Below, piece by piece: positions 52,918 to 64,000 of a stretch of DNA of 64,000 bases (position 1 is the first letter of the stretch; every line of letters starts with the position of its first letter). The DNA is from Leptidea sinapis (taxonomy: Eukaryota; Arthropoda; Insecta; Lepidoptera; Pieridae), in contig NC_066268.1 in assembly GCF_905404315.1 (NCBI RefSeq), forward strand, positions 11,942,001 to 12,006,000. Direction: 5' to 3'. The translations under genes and the position numbers were made by a program. Below the pieces are notes generated by a model that was not told the origin of the DNA, ran no database searches, and saw nothing but the letters and a program-made list of their open reading frames with translations.

Positions 52918-53225
52918 TTGAGTTTAATTAATAAAATTTTTTCCTATACCAAGATTTGCTTTTACAACAAGAAGTTTTGCTTTTACAACATTTTCCCTGA
53001 AAATGTAAGTAAACAAATGTATTACGAAAATGAAAATAATTGCTTAAAATCATTAAATGGTAAAGGTTTCCATAACATAAATGACTATCATAATGATACT
53101 ACACATTGGGAATGGCGAAACTGCCCCCAGGCTTTTTAATATATAAATTGTTAAGAAATTCTATTCGAATATAAGAAGCTCAATGAGTTTCTTTCGCCCT
53201 TTCTTCTCAAAGGTTAAGGCACACA
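52918..53225 (+). pseudogene. LINE B fragment, strongly decayed
   Basis: Reads CFYN, FPENVSKQMYYEN, LNGKGFHNINDYHNDTTHWE and then the UTR motif ctcaatgagtttctttcgcc. An internal duplication repeats ttgcttttacaacaagaag. Confidence 0.6.
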
Positions 53226-53289
53226 TATAGGTACTATGAATAAAATTTTTAATAACAATCCACACACAATGCAAAATACACTTTGTAAC

Positions 53290-53372
53290 TAAATGAAATT
53301 TGTAACCAAAACTTATTTACGATGCGGGACTCGAACCCGCGACCTCTCGGGTTCCGTATTGTAACTATTTAT
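53290..53372 (-). mobile_element. S2 element fragment
   Basis: Inverse reads cggaacccgagaggtcgcgg and ttcgagtcccgcatcg; the left half of the tRNA-like part is missing. Confidence 0.55.
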
Positions 53373-53699
53373 TTTATAGCACCAACTTTGGAAACGTTGG
53401 ACTGAAAAAACACCCACGAAACCATTAAAAATATTATACATAAAATAGGCAGATGTCTCTTGAGTCAAGTTTTCGAGAATATTGTACAAAAGTACTAAGA
53501 CGTAAGCAGACTAAGTTTGCACAATATGTATTGTACTGGTCTCGGTACAAGCGGTGCATTCTTGGGAAATTCTTCACTCCGCTTTGAATATTGTGCGTTT
53601 GTTCTGCAGAGCTTTTGTTAAGGACTTGAGGACCACCACAGCACAATAGACGGATTTTACTAAAAGTATTGTTGTATAAAAGTGTAATCAATGGTACTA

Positions 53700-55743
53700 C
53701 TTTGAAATTTTTTATTAAATTCGAGTAATTATTCTTTTTGTAAACATATATGGAATCTTAGATAATTTATATGTCTAGATAGAATCTCTTGCTGATATAA
53801 ACAGGACAGGAATATTAGTTTAGTGTGCGTGAACTGCTCAAAATAGAGGTTAGTTGTTCTAAAATATATTTTATTCGATGTTACAAAAATAATTTTGTAT
53901 TAATTTGTTTAAAAATACAATAATAATGTGACACTTTTCTGTTCCGTTAAAATGATTAAGTTAATGGTCTCTTTTGTGATGTCTAACGACCGTTCCCAAT
54001 ATTCAGACTATGTCTTACTTGAGATAAAAATCGTAACTATCGTTGACTTTTCTGTCCCAATAAATTTATCGACGGTAACTCACCTTATCTGTACACACTG
54101 TCTATCAATGGGAGGACGTATAGCTTACCAGCGATAAAAGTTTGTATGGAAATTGCAATTCACTCATCCCAATATAAGGCGATAAGAATGACTTATCGGG
54201 TATATTGGGACAGCTTCAGATTATTGACAGCTAATTACTAACAGTAGAAGGTAGTAATTTATCTCTATCTGTATATAGTATATTGGGAATGGCCGTAAGT
54301 GAATGTTTTACATTTATAAAAATAAAACAATATAACTTTAACTTCTAACGGCCGTTAAGAGATAGACTGAATGTTAGGAACGGCCGTAAGTATGTGATTT
54401 TTATATCAACTCGATAACTCCACGTGTTCCCGAGATATAGGATCTGGACAGACAGACAGACAACAAAGTTATTCTTTAAGGGTTCTGTTTCCTTTTGAGG
54501 TACGGAACCCTAAAAATAAGTTTTTAGAGTTAAGGCTCCCCAAGCTCAAGGAGTGTTATCATTTTAAACTATCAATTGGAATTTATGGGCTACGGTCTCG
54601 ATTAAATGCTTTTTAATGCCAGACATAAAATAAAAAGATTTCTTATAATTTTATATTTTAATCGCAATGATTATTTCGTAATTTGTTTGTTCTTTTTGTT
54701 GCGTATCATATTTTGTTTTTATCTTTTGCATATTTTGTAACTTTTTATGTAGGTAATTTTTTCTTTCTGTATTGTATTCTTTATGTATATGTTATTTGTG
54801 CAGGTTTTCAGTTTTAAGTATATGTGTTATTCTGTAAGTATCTAAAAATGACGTAGTTCCTGAAAAACGTTCCAAGCCACAAACATCACATTTTAAGGAA
54901 TTCGTGTTTAAGGTTTAATCAATATTAGTGTATTCCATACATGTGGGTTGGGCTACTAAGTCATAATGTCATTTAAAGAGTGACAGTAGGGCTGCATTTT
55001 TTGTAAGTCCGTTAATATGAATCACATTAACCAGTTTTATGTTAACTCAATTTTGACATGATTGTGGTTTGGAATGTTTTCTGGAATTACGTCCAAATAT
55101 TCAAACGTTTCTAAACCACAGCGCAAGTTGTATCGTAATGGGCTATACTTAAAGCCAGCTCTGTAGCTCTTGCTAAGCGGTGTCCATTTATACATCACTC
55201 TTGTTTGTACCTATTATAATATATGTTTATAAATACTACTTTACTTTAAGCGACATTTCTATAATTTGCTTCTATGTACACTTAAATTCCTTTGTTTAAC
55301 TTTTTTTGATAAAATAATTATTTGTGTGATGTGAAATAAAAATATGTATCTATAATCTTGCTATTAAAATATACGGGTGTTTTTCAGGCGAAGATATAAT
55401 AATGATGGTCTAACACAGTTTACAAAATATGTACCTACCATGGATTGCTACTTTTCTTATGATGATGTAAGGATAAAAAGAACTCTGTATAAAATTTCAA
55501 TATCTCAATTGTCACAAAAGCAATTTTACTAACATGAAAAAAGATAATTTGTATTACTAACATTAGATCTATCATAAAACCTTCAACATTGAGGTATTTA
55601 CATTTAAACATGAGTGGTACTACGGGTATGTCAAGTAATTACAATGTTAATACACAAAATAAACGTTTATAATTATGATTTTAGCTAATTTTAAGGCTAT
55701 CGTTCTCCAGTCTAGAGATATTATCGACAAACGACTTTTTATG
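53700..55743. other. Mostly unassigned AT-rich DNA
   Basis: Only a family F fragment (54435-54520) is recognised. Around 53930-54370, words such as gacggtaac and cggccgttaa recur without clear structure. Confidence 0.4.
54435..54520 (-). mobile_element. Family F fragment
   Basis: acagacagacagacaac followed by ggttctgtttccttttgagg and tacggaaccct. Confidence 0.5.
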
Positions 55744-56032
55744 TGTTGCTATTAGGCATGTACGTCATCATTTCACCTTACTTCTCTAGGGGGAGCATGT
55801 ACGAGTGGAACATCGCACATCACGTTGCGCCCTGTCAGCAGTTGCGCTGGCGCGTGCCGTGTTTCCACATTTTCCCCAGTTCACGTTCGAGCATCAATCG
55901 GTTCGCGTGTGCTCATAACCATTTACCATTATAACCATTTAGACTAAGTTCAATAAACTAATTGTTCTTAAGTCTAGTTTAATTTATGAACCAAACATAA
56001 ATTAATCTGTACGGCAACCAGAACACCGTACA
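55744..56032 (+). mobile_element. Possible solo LTR
   Basis: Starts TGTTGCTATTAGGC, ends CACCGTACA, with an AATAAA-like ttcaataaac in the right half; 289 bp. No target duplication is visible, so this is tentative. Confidence 0.3.
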
Positions 56033-56389
56033 AGGCATATATAAGACAATGACAGCTTACCAAGGCATCTTTCTCTTCAATAAACAAGGCTAAAAAAGAG
56101 CTATTGTGTACTTCTACCAAGAGATAATATTCCAAGCTATTCATTTAATTCATTAGCAAGCTTTAGAATATAAGCATATCATTTATTCGTTGTCAATAAT
56201 CTGATTGTTCATCAGTGAGTCTTTCTGTAATATAAGTGAAGATTTGGATCTTCAAATATTTGGATATAACCATAACAGAAAGCCATTGAAAACACCTCAA
56301 GCGAAATCGAAAGAGATGCGCAACCAAACTAAAATATTTTATTTCGTAGGTAAATTGCATTACACAAATGATTTAAGTTTTCTTTAGTG

Positions 56390-56600
56390 TTTATTTCGCC
56401 AATACTTGTCCTTAAACAATTCGACACGTGTTTCGCCTCTACACGAGACATCCTCAGGACGTGTTGTCTCGCCAAAATCTGGCACGAGACTAGTCTTAGT
56501 TCGCTCGGAAGGCAGATTTCCTTAGAGAAGAACGAGCAAAAAACTCTAAGGTTGCTCTTATCAAAACAGAGTGGCATTACAAGTTCTTATTTCATTCAAT
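56390..56600 (+). repeat. Repeat with cacgtgtttcgcctct motif
   Basis: ttcgacacgtgtttcgcctc, tcctcaggacgtgttgtctc; resembles a common arthropod repeat. The frames here look spurious. Confidence 0.35.
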
Positions 56601-56624
56601 TACTAAATGCCTTATACGAGTAAG

Positions 56625-57705
56625 TCAAATAATGTAAATTAATGAGTAAAAACATAGTTATAATTATTGAGTACATACTTAAACTACAAAACAGTAGATG
56701 CATCAATCCACACATACCGTAAATAAAATGAAGGTTTTATGCGAGCAGTTTATTAGCTATTATTTAAAACAAAATGCGCAGTAACGTTCACAGTGGTGAA
56801 CCACTGATGTGTCACTCTACTCCAGCTTAACCAGAAACGTCAATAAAACTTCTTTTAATTTCATTATAAATATCATGTATTACATAAATCTCGAGAAAGA
56901 TGTAATAGAGCGGTCTGTAGGTAACATTATCCGTGATGTGATCGTAGTATCGACCGCTACGAGAAAGCTTTGCCGCGCGGTCGTCGACCCCGCCGTAGCG
57001 TAGCGTAGCCAGCAGCGTAACTGAAATCCTATATCTTAGCCGGTCTGCGACGCGCCATTTTGTATGTCGTGTTATGCTAAATAAAACACTAGATAGATCT
57101 GTAGTTTATGAAGTTATTCTATTTTTATTGGATTTGTTTAGTAACCGTTACCTACTTATGTCTTCGAGTAATTTACATATTGACAAAAAAAACTAAATTG
57201 TTGCTTGAAATATTAATATTAAATCATAGTATATATTATTTTATATATTATTGTATATTATATTGATAATCTTTTGTAACACCCGAGGACTCTCAAGAGA
57301 TTTTGCAGGATTTTAACGTAAGTGTTAGCGTTTTTTAACGGTACTTCACACCTATTCGACTTGAAGCTCAAAAGGAAGTTTAGTAGAAGTAGTACTTTGA
57401 AGAAACTTCCTTGATTATTCTCATACTCGCTAAAGTATTGTTGCCTGCGGCGGTTTTGTTCCCCTACCTGAATATGTCCGACGGAAACGATATCTGGTAT
57501 ATGTGCTTGTTTAACTATAATTAATACATTTTGAGATATTTAATGCTATTATTGTCAAAATTTAAAATGCTTCTCATGTTCAGGCTGCTGCTTAAAAAAA
57601 AAAAAGACGGCACACGTCACAATATGTCGATCTTAGTGAGTTAGTATTTTTATAGCGTTTGGTGCAGAGATACTTAAAGCAAGGAAACGACATCTTTTTC
57701 AGTCA
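56625..57705. other. Unassigned, with GC-rich patch 56925-57060
   Basis: The patch contains repeated gtagc/cgtagc words and no open frame of note. Could be a regulatory island or repeat remnant. Confidence 0.35.
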
Positions 57706-57890
57706 ATTTTTTTATGACAAAAAGGGATGAGATGAGCAGGGTGTTCAGCTGATGGTAATTGATACACCCTGCCCATAACAAGGCAGTGCCGCTCAGGATT
57801 CTGAAAAACCCAAAAATTCTGAGCGGCGCTACAATTGCGCTTGTCACCTTGAGACATAAAAAATTAAGTCTTATTTGCCTAATAATTTCA
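57706..57890 (+). mobile_element. Family A, first piece, split by a LINE tail
   Basis: From tttttttatgacaaaaaggg to tgcctaataatttca. Confidence 0.88.
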
Positions 57891-58212
57891 AATCGAATCA
57901 AATCAAAATCAGTTTATTCACATAGGTCACGGAAACTTTTTGAATCTACCGTAAAGGGTTGAGCTAATGAGAAGAAATAGCAAGAAACTCATTGCCACTC
58001 TTTTATATCAAGATTTACATTTAAGTACATCGATTTACAAATCATTTCAAATTACAATATAATATGTAAAATGTAAAATGTAAAATGATGCAACAGACAC
58101 ACTCAAACGTCAAATAGTCAATGTCTTACACGAGTAAGTCAAAAAAGTAAATGTAAATAAATTGAGTACAGTAGCTGCATCATCTACGGTGACTTGTTTG
58201 CTACTACGGTTT
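57891..58212 (-). mobile_element. LINE tail inserted into a family A element
   Basis: Inverse of 42600-42835, starting caaatcaaaatcagtttatt; it ends with extra sequence (58080-58212) carrying cttacacgagtaagtcaaaa. Family A sequence stops at about 57890 and resumes at about 58213. Confidence 0.75.
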
Positions 58213-58340
58213 GACTATATACGGTGCCCTTCTGATCCATACACAATAATTCTTACACATTACTGCTTCACGGCAGAAAAAGACGCCGTTGTGGTACCCA
58301 TAATCTAGCCGGCATCTTGTGCGAAACACTTTTACTGGTT
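58213..58340 (+). mobile_element. Family A, second piece
   Basis: acggtgcccttctgatccat to the end of the element; continues 57706-57890. Confidence 0.85.
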
Positions 58341-58379
58341 AAAAAGTGGAAATGCTGCAAGTATACTCCCTAAAAAAGC

Positions 58380-59445
58380 TTCGCATAATCCTATTCGAGA
58401 AAACATTATTGGAGTTTTATTTTGATAACGATACTTAGTTTAATATTAAAGCCATTAAAGTTATTTATCGTTTGAGTTTGAGTCGTTATAGTGAATATCG
58501 TTACTTTGTGGTGACTTGATGGCGAAGCATAGGTTTGAGATGTGTTCTCGCTGTGCTTTATGTATAGGTATAGGTATTCACGGGCTACTTTCCGCAACTC
58601 GACGTCTGCTATGCGCCTATTTTGCGTCATAGGGTTGTGTTGCTAATCTTGCCATCCCAACTCCTCAAGGAAGTTACTCAAACCTCTGATGTCACCCATG
58701 ACTTCGGGGAGAGTCCTCGGTGACCCCAGGTGTTTAGCCCGGTATGTTGCCACACTACGGCACTCCAGGATGAGGTGTGTGGCCGTTTCTTCTGTCTCCA
58801 TGCAAGCCCTGCACAGGGGACTGTCAGTGACACCTATATTAAACAGATGCTTGTTAAAGGGGCCGTGGCCCGTTATTACATGAGTTATCTTACGTAATCT
58901 TGATCATGTGAGTTTCACCAGCTTGCGAGAGAGCCTCTGATCTATGCAAGGTAGAGCCTTTTTTGCCTGTCTGCATCCACTCATCTCCGTCCAGTATTTA
59001 TTATGTAGCTCCTTGGTGTGCTGCCTTATGACTGATGCGGGCCAACCAGAGGGGAGAGGGACTATTGGTTCCGGTTCAATGGCTATCATCTCTGAGGCCC
59101 TCCTTGCTAATTCGTCAGCGGCATCATTACCTCTGGAGCCACTGTGACCCTTGATCCATTGCAGAATCACGCGATTGTTATTATCACATTCTTCCGTCAG
59201 GGAACAGTAACAATTGTATATAAGCTTTGAGGTGGTAATATTGCTTTGTAGGGCTTATAGTACTGATTTGCTGTCCGTAAGGATCCGGGTGGAGTAATCC
59301 TTTACCTGACGTGTCAGAGTCGCCGTAGCCGCTTCGATAATTCCCATGCATTCCGCTTGGAGGACAGAATTATGAGCTCCAAGTGTGTTATCCAGCTATG
59401 TTTATGTTTAGATCTTCCGAAAAAAAATTGTGCTTTATGTAATAT
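58380..59445 (-). pseudogene. R1/I-type LINE with RNase H domain, 3' part
   Basis: On the minus strand: RNase H core remnants, the clear motif ILQWIKGHSGSRGNDAADEL (frame 58904-59170), then a zinc-knuckle-like LCRACMETEETATHLILEC and a 3' UTR to about 58380. WxxGHsGxxGNdxADxLA is the C-terminal RNase H signature of I/R1-group LINEs. Stops break the frame upstream. Confidence 0.75.
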
Positions 59446-59469
59446 CTAGTACACAAAAATATTTAGTAC

Positions 59470-59815
59470 TTCATTGTATGTCTGCTACCGCAATTATCAT
59501 GGGGAGTGTTCCGAAGAGCTGTTTCACCCGATTTCTGCTGCCAAATTCCACGCGACACGCCCAGCATCTGGATGCGTAGCATTCCTCCACGATGCGATTT
59601 TCAAGGAACTTTCTTCCACACACAACAAAACTGTGGAACGATTTCCCATGTGTGGTGTTTCCGAGACGATAAGACATTGATAGCTTCAAAAAAAGCGCGC
59701 ACACCTTCCTTAACGGCTAGCAACGCCGCTGTGATTCCTCTGATGTTACAAGAATACGTGGGCGGCGGTGATCACTTAACACCATGAGACCCGTACGCTC
59801 GTTTGGTCTCCTTTT
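59470..59815 (+). pseudogene. LINE D 3' end
   Basis: Reads YHGECSEELFH, then RNFLPHTTKLWN-like and a cgggcggtgatcactt-type UTR shared with other LINE D tails. Truncated and frameshifted. Confidence 0.65.
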
Positions 59816-60139
59816 CCATCAAAAAATACTTTTAAACCACATACATGTAACACAACAGAATACATTCACGTGGTAATTGGATGCATGGAAACTCAATTGC
59901 TCTGTTCAACAAATCATTAATTTATGAGTACCTGTGACGAGTCCTTTTGTCAAGCTGGTTCGATTTCTGATACATTACATTTTTATCCGCGTTTGGTTGT
60001 TTGTGTATTTGTGTAATTAATAATTTCCGAAAGGACAACGAACCACTGTTAACAGATGAAAACTGTTCACGAATTGCACGTTTAAGCTCTTGTTTGTGAA
60101 TCTTCCAAGTTCTCTCTAAATAGTGTATTCTATAGTTTT

Positions 60140-60370
60140 AATTATTATTACACTAGAAATAAGGGAATGCTTCTAATTGATTCTAGCAGCGTCATAAGAT
60201 ACACGATTTACCCTAAAAGCTGTTAAGCTGTTACCCTAAAAGGTGTTAAGCTTTCAGGGTAAATGTATACACTTTTATTATTCAGTTATTATCGATAAAT
60301 AAATTTAAATGTTTTACTAAAAAAAGTGATCGTGTAGCCTGGGAATAGATTATGATTATTTTATTATCTC
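60140..60370 (+). mobile_element. LINE C fragment with internal direct repeat
   Basis: Matches 24530-24760 (cactagaaataaggga, aaatttaaatgttttacta, ctgggaatagattatgatta). About 25 bp (ttaccctaaaagctgttaag) is tandemly duplicated at about 60210-60256. Confidence 0.6.
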
Positions 60371-61159
60371 TGGTGAGTGGTTTTATTTACACTCCATGGA
60401 ATGGCAAAGGTCTACCGATACAGCCAACGCCGGAAATGTGATAATTACATAATGTACCTACCAGTATCTTGGGATTATATGATTTTTTTCTTAAGGTGAC
60501 AATTAAATGTTAAGACAAATCATTTAAACATGGAATTAATATGTATGTAATAGAGTATGTATTACGTATTACCTAATATTTCTATGAACCACTATACCTA
60601 ACCTAGATTTAGTTGTTAGTGGCACCAAAAAATCTGTGCGTTTTTGCGCTAAACAATGCTTTATTAAGCGATAGAGTATAAACTTTTTGAAAGACTCAAT
60701 AAAGTAAATATATTAGTGATTGTAACTCTATAAATGACATATAAAGTAGAGGAGTAGAAAAAATACTTAAAATAATAAATACCTACTTCAGTTGTAAATA
60801 CAAAAACACGAATAAATAATTAAATTTGAAAAAGCAACTTACAAAAATACAAATTTAAAGTAAAACTTGAAAAGCGAAGGTTCTGTAATGTAATATTAAA
60901 GCAAGCGGTACCAGTAATGACCACATCCGGTCGAGGAGGCTTCTAAATTTTACATTACGTCAGAGTTTAGGGGACACGTGCCAAAGTGATAATAATGCTT
61001 CAAAACATGGCCGTTCCAAAGCTTTTAACGCCCTATAAATTATTACTTGTTTCTGTTTATTTGCAAATCGGTGACGATTCCATTTTATTTATTATCTTTG
61101 TAATATTTCGAGCGTGCTTATTAGCTAGCTTACGGTACGCAAACGTGGTCAAAGCTCAT
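60371..61159. other. Unassigned AT-rich DNA
   Basis: No supported feature. Confidence 0.5.
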
Positions 61160-61495
61160 GGTCCCTCAGAGGGCAATTGAGAGGGCTATGCTCAGAGTTT
61201 CCCTGAGAGATCGAATCAGAAATGAGAAGATTCGTACGAGAACCAAATTAATAATATAAATAATTAGTCCAAACGATTGCAAAACTGGAGTGGTAGTGGG
61301 CAGGGCACATAGTTCGACGGACACATGGCCGTTGGGGCAGTAAAGTCCTCGAATGGCGACCACGTACCGGAAGACGCAGTGGTCAAGATCGCTGGAATAC
61401 GTTGGTTGAGAGCAGCGCAGGACCGATTGTGGTGGAAATCTTTGGGGGAGGCCTTTGTCCAGCAGTGGACGTCTTCCGGCTGATGATGATTCAGA
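61160..61495 (+). pseudogene. RTE-like LINE 3' end with ATG-repeat tail
   Basis: Pieces read ERAMLRVSLRDRIRNEK, KLEWQWAGHIVRR-like, SKVLEWRPRTGRRSGQDR and FVQQWTSSG-like, ending gctgatgatgatt. The frame shifts more than once. Typical of a common lepidopteran RTE element. Confidence 0.75.
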
Positions 61496-62381
61496 GCGTA
61501 ATAGTTATCAGGAAACTATAATGATTCTCAACAAAGAGTAATTTGGCTTGTGCAGTTTGTTAAGAAATAGTAATCAACCTTTTGACAGTTTATTTCTTTT
61601 CAATGCGAATCTCTTCTGCACAATATACTAATAACTTTATTGGCAACACAAACACACAGCTAAACATAGGTTATAAAGAAAACAATTTGATAAGAAAACT
61701 TAACTCTTATAGATAAATGAGAATTCTTGAAACTGTACTCTAAAATAAAATAAGCTATTTCTTGTTATATTATGGAAAAAAATATGTAAACCCACTATGA
61801 CATCCCTATGACAAACTATTATATTATATTCTAAAATAACAAAAACATATTTATAACAAAAACCTAAAATCTGTTATTTCTCGTTATTCAATTGCTAGTA
61901 ATGATATTTTGCGTAAGTACGATTAAAAATTCTAAGATATGTCATAAATCATGTAACTGACACAGAACAAAACTCGGTCTTCCTAATCATTTCAAAGATT
62001 CTCAGCCCCCAATTATGTCATTGAAGTGAAAAAAGGCTTTATGCATTTTTGTGAATAGTGAGTAGATCTTTAACACGTAGGAATTTATGTAATATAACAT
62101 TTCTACTGTAGAAAACCCAGAAAATAGAAATATAAAAAACCACAATATAAGATAACGCATTTAACATTTACGTAACAAGACACAGTCGTATAAGGGTCCA
62201 AACACATAAGCTCATTTAGACGCGCTGACTACTCGCGTTTTTAGTGAATGTGGCCTCCGCGTGGTTTAAACGTGCATTCATATATTATATGCTTTTGCTA
62301 GATTCAAACATACATGAATCAAGCATGAAACGAACTTCAAACGCTTATTTCTAATAACTGGGATGTATTCATTCCGCAACC
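61496..62381. other. Unassigned AT-rich DNA
   Basis: No supported feature. Confidence 0.5.
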
Positions 62382-62682
62382 AGTGGAAGACTGCTTTGCA
62401 CGAGATGCCGTCTAGATTATGGATACCACAACGGCACCATTTCTGCCGTGATACAGTAATGTGTAAACACTATTGTGTTTCGTTCTGAAGGGCGCCGCAG
62501 CTAGTGAAATTACTGGGCAAATGAGACTTAGCCTCTTATGTCTCAAGGTGACGAGCACAATTGTAATCAGAATTTTTGAGTTTTTCAAGAATCCTGAGCG
62601 GCACTGCATTGTAATGGGCATGTTGTATAAATGACCATCAGCTGAATGTCCTTCTCGTCAAGTCCCTTATTTTTATTAAAAA
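62382..62682 (-). mobile_element. Family A, full length
   Basis: Both ends present. Confidence 0.9.
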
Positions 62683-63247
62683 AAACTCTCTACCAAATGA
62701 GTTCCTATAAATATTTTGTCCTATCTCCTCATCTAGATACGTTTCGTTACGCATTTTAAAGTTTGTGCCAAAATGATACATACGGAAGAAAAGTGTGTAG
62801 TAGTAAAACTGTAAACTGCTTTGCGTTTGCTAATCCGAATCTATACGTCCGTCCTCCGCCCGTCGTGTGCATGCACCCTAAGAATTCGTAGTAAATGCTG
62901 CTTGTTTTAGAATTTCCGAGCATTACATTAATACAACGCTTAAGAATGCTTTGTACTTAGCAACATACAGTTTTGTGGAATTTCATGTTCAACACAGACT
63001 GTAATATTTACGAAACTGTATTATTAATTTAACTTATGTGAAAATGTCACAATTATTCATGAACCGTTACATAATATTCATATATAAGATGATATATTTT
63101 AACACCTTTTCTCTTTGCAACATAGAAATATTAGTGGTATTTGGTTTGGTTTAGTTGAATGTATATTGTGGCTACATAATCTATACTTATACTATAAAAG
63201 GGTAAAGTTTGATGATTTTTCAGTCATGGTTTATTTCCGAAACAACC

Positions 63248-63372
63248 AGTAGGAGGCTCCTCCGCATAGGATGCCGGCTAGATTATGGGTAACACAACGG
63301 TGCCTATTTCTGCTGTGAAGCAGTAATGTGCAAGCATTATTGTGCTTAGGTCTAAGGGGAGCCGTATACTCA
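63248..63372 (-). mobile_element. Family A, right-end half
   Basis: taggaggctcctccgcatag to a decayed aaggggagccgta. Confidence 0.8.
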
Positions 63373-63498
63373 TTTTTTTCGATGTTTTCAAACCTATCAG
63401 TAGTCTATATAGACGTATAAATGATCTAAGTGTAGCAATCTGTCCCGAATTTTATCCAAAATAACAATAAGATTATGTTTATTCATGGAAACCCAATA

Positions 63499-63630
63499 TT
63501 ATAATTATAGTTAAATAAGTTATATATAATTATAATTATATTTATTATAATTATAGTTAAATAAGTTATATATAATTATAATAATTATAATTATATTAAA
63601 ATAAGTTAATAAGTTATATATAAAATAGTT
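63499..63630. repeat. AT-rich tandem repeat
   Basis: About 2.5 copies of a roughly 50 bp unit containing gttaaataagttatatataa. Confidence 0.8.
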
Positions 63631-64000
63631 AAAAAAGAGTTAAATTAAAAAATTAGATCTATACTGCATTTATTTATTTATATTCATAATTATAATTTAA
63701 AAATTACTAGTCGCTGCTACTCCCAGACTCAATAATGTTGGGGCTACTGAAAACCAGTGCTACATTGGCACCACGCTATTGCAGCTTTTTACTGAGTTAG
63801 CTCCATTTGGTGACATTCACTGCCGCACAGTACCTTTTTCGTTTTAAGCTATAAATTATATTATTTAAATTGTTTTATTTGTTAGTTCTAAGAAATTATT
63901 ACTTATTTTGGTTTGTATCATTTTAATAATTGTGTGGTGGTGGTTTTTGTTATCAATAAATTTTTATTCTATTTATTCTATTCTATTCTACTACTACTTG

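Larger units (their letters stand above)
62683..64000. other. Unassigned AT-rich DNA apart from listed repeats
   Basis: Contains a family A half and an AT tandem repeat; otherwise no supported feature. Confidence 0.5.

Noticed and set aside
53434..53691. 85-codon minus frame with several Cys
   Set aside because: No recognisable domain, no splice support and AT-rich ends; cannot be supported as a gene.
59471..59704. 77-codon minus frame and overlapping plus frames
   Set aside because: They lie in a LINE D fragment; the meaningful reading is the frameshifted plus-strand LINE text.

Overview
The window looks like nuclear DNA of a lepidopteran insect, most likely a butterfly. It is AT-rich, genes are split by long introns, and it is packed with lepidopteran-style mobile DNA: 5'-truncated non-LTR retrotransposon tails, tRNA-derived SINE-like elements, small inverted-repeat elements, and one family of about 300 bp (called 'family A' here) present in about 30 whole or broken copies on both strands. 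I see no bacterial operons, phage genes, CRISPR array or intact transposase.

One host gene dominates. Six minus-strand exons (37221-37444, 16381-16525, 9787-9909, 6735-6872, 4137-4251, 2621-2729) join with consistent splice phases into an open frame of 283 codons plus stop. The predicted product has a CUB domain, an LDL-receptor class A repeat, one transmembrane helix and a short cytoplasmic tail ending in EWFV. This is the architecture of Neto/LEV-10/SOL-type receptor auxiliary proteins. The first exon(s), with the signal peptide, were not found and may lie beyond the right edge. The largest intron is about 20.7 kb, and nearly everything else between 2.7 and 37 kb lies inside introns of this gene.

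Two further host-like exons were seen. A plus-strand terminal exon at 43366-43591 encodes a small secreted peptide. A minus-strand terminal-exon-like frame at 31599-31956 sits inside a 754 bp segment that is missing from the second copy of a local duplication.

Layout: 1-2.6 kb is AT-rich DNA downstream of the gene, with a foldback element. 2.6-37.4 kb is the receptor gene with repeat-filled introns, including the duplication at 29.9-34.5 kb. 37.4-64 kb is repeat-rich DNA holding the secreted-peptide exon and fossils of several LINE groups (an RT C-terminus with an SYGILLWG motif, an RTE-like type, and an R1/I-like type with an RNase H domain). Repeats are nested repeatedly: LINE B in family A twice, another LINE tail in family A, family A in LINE C, family A in an inverted-repeat element. 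Several insertions stop about 10-40 bp from splice sites of the receptor gene.

All repeat family letters are local labels. All similarities come from reading the sequence by eye; no database search was run.
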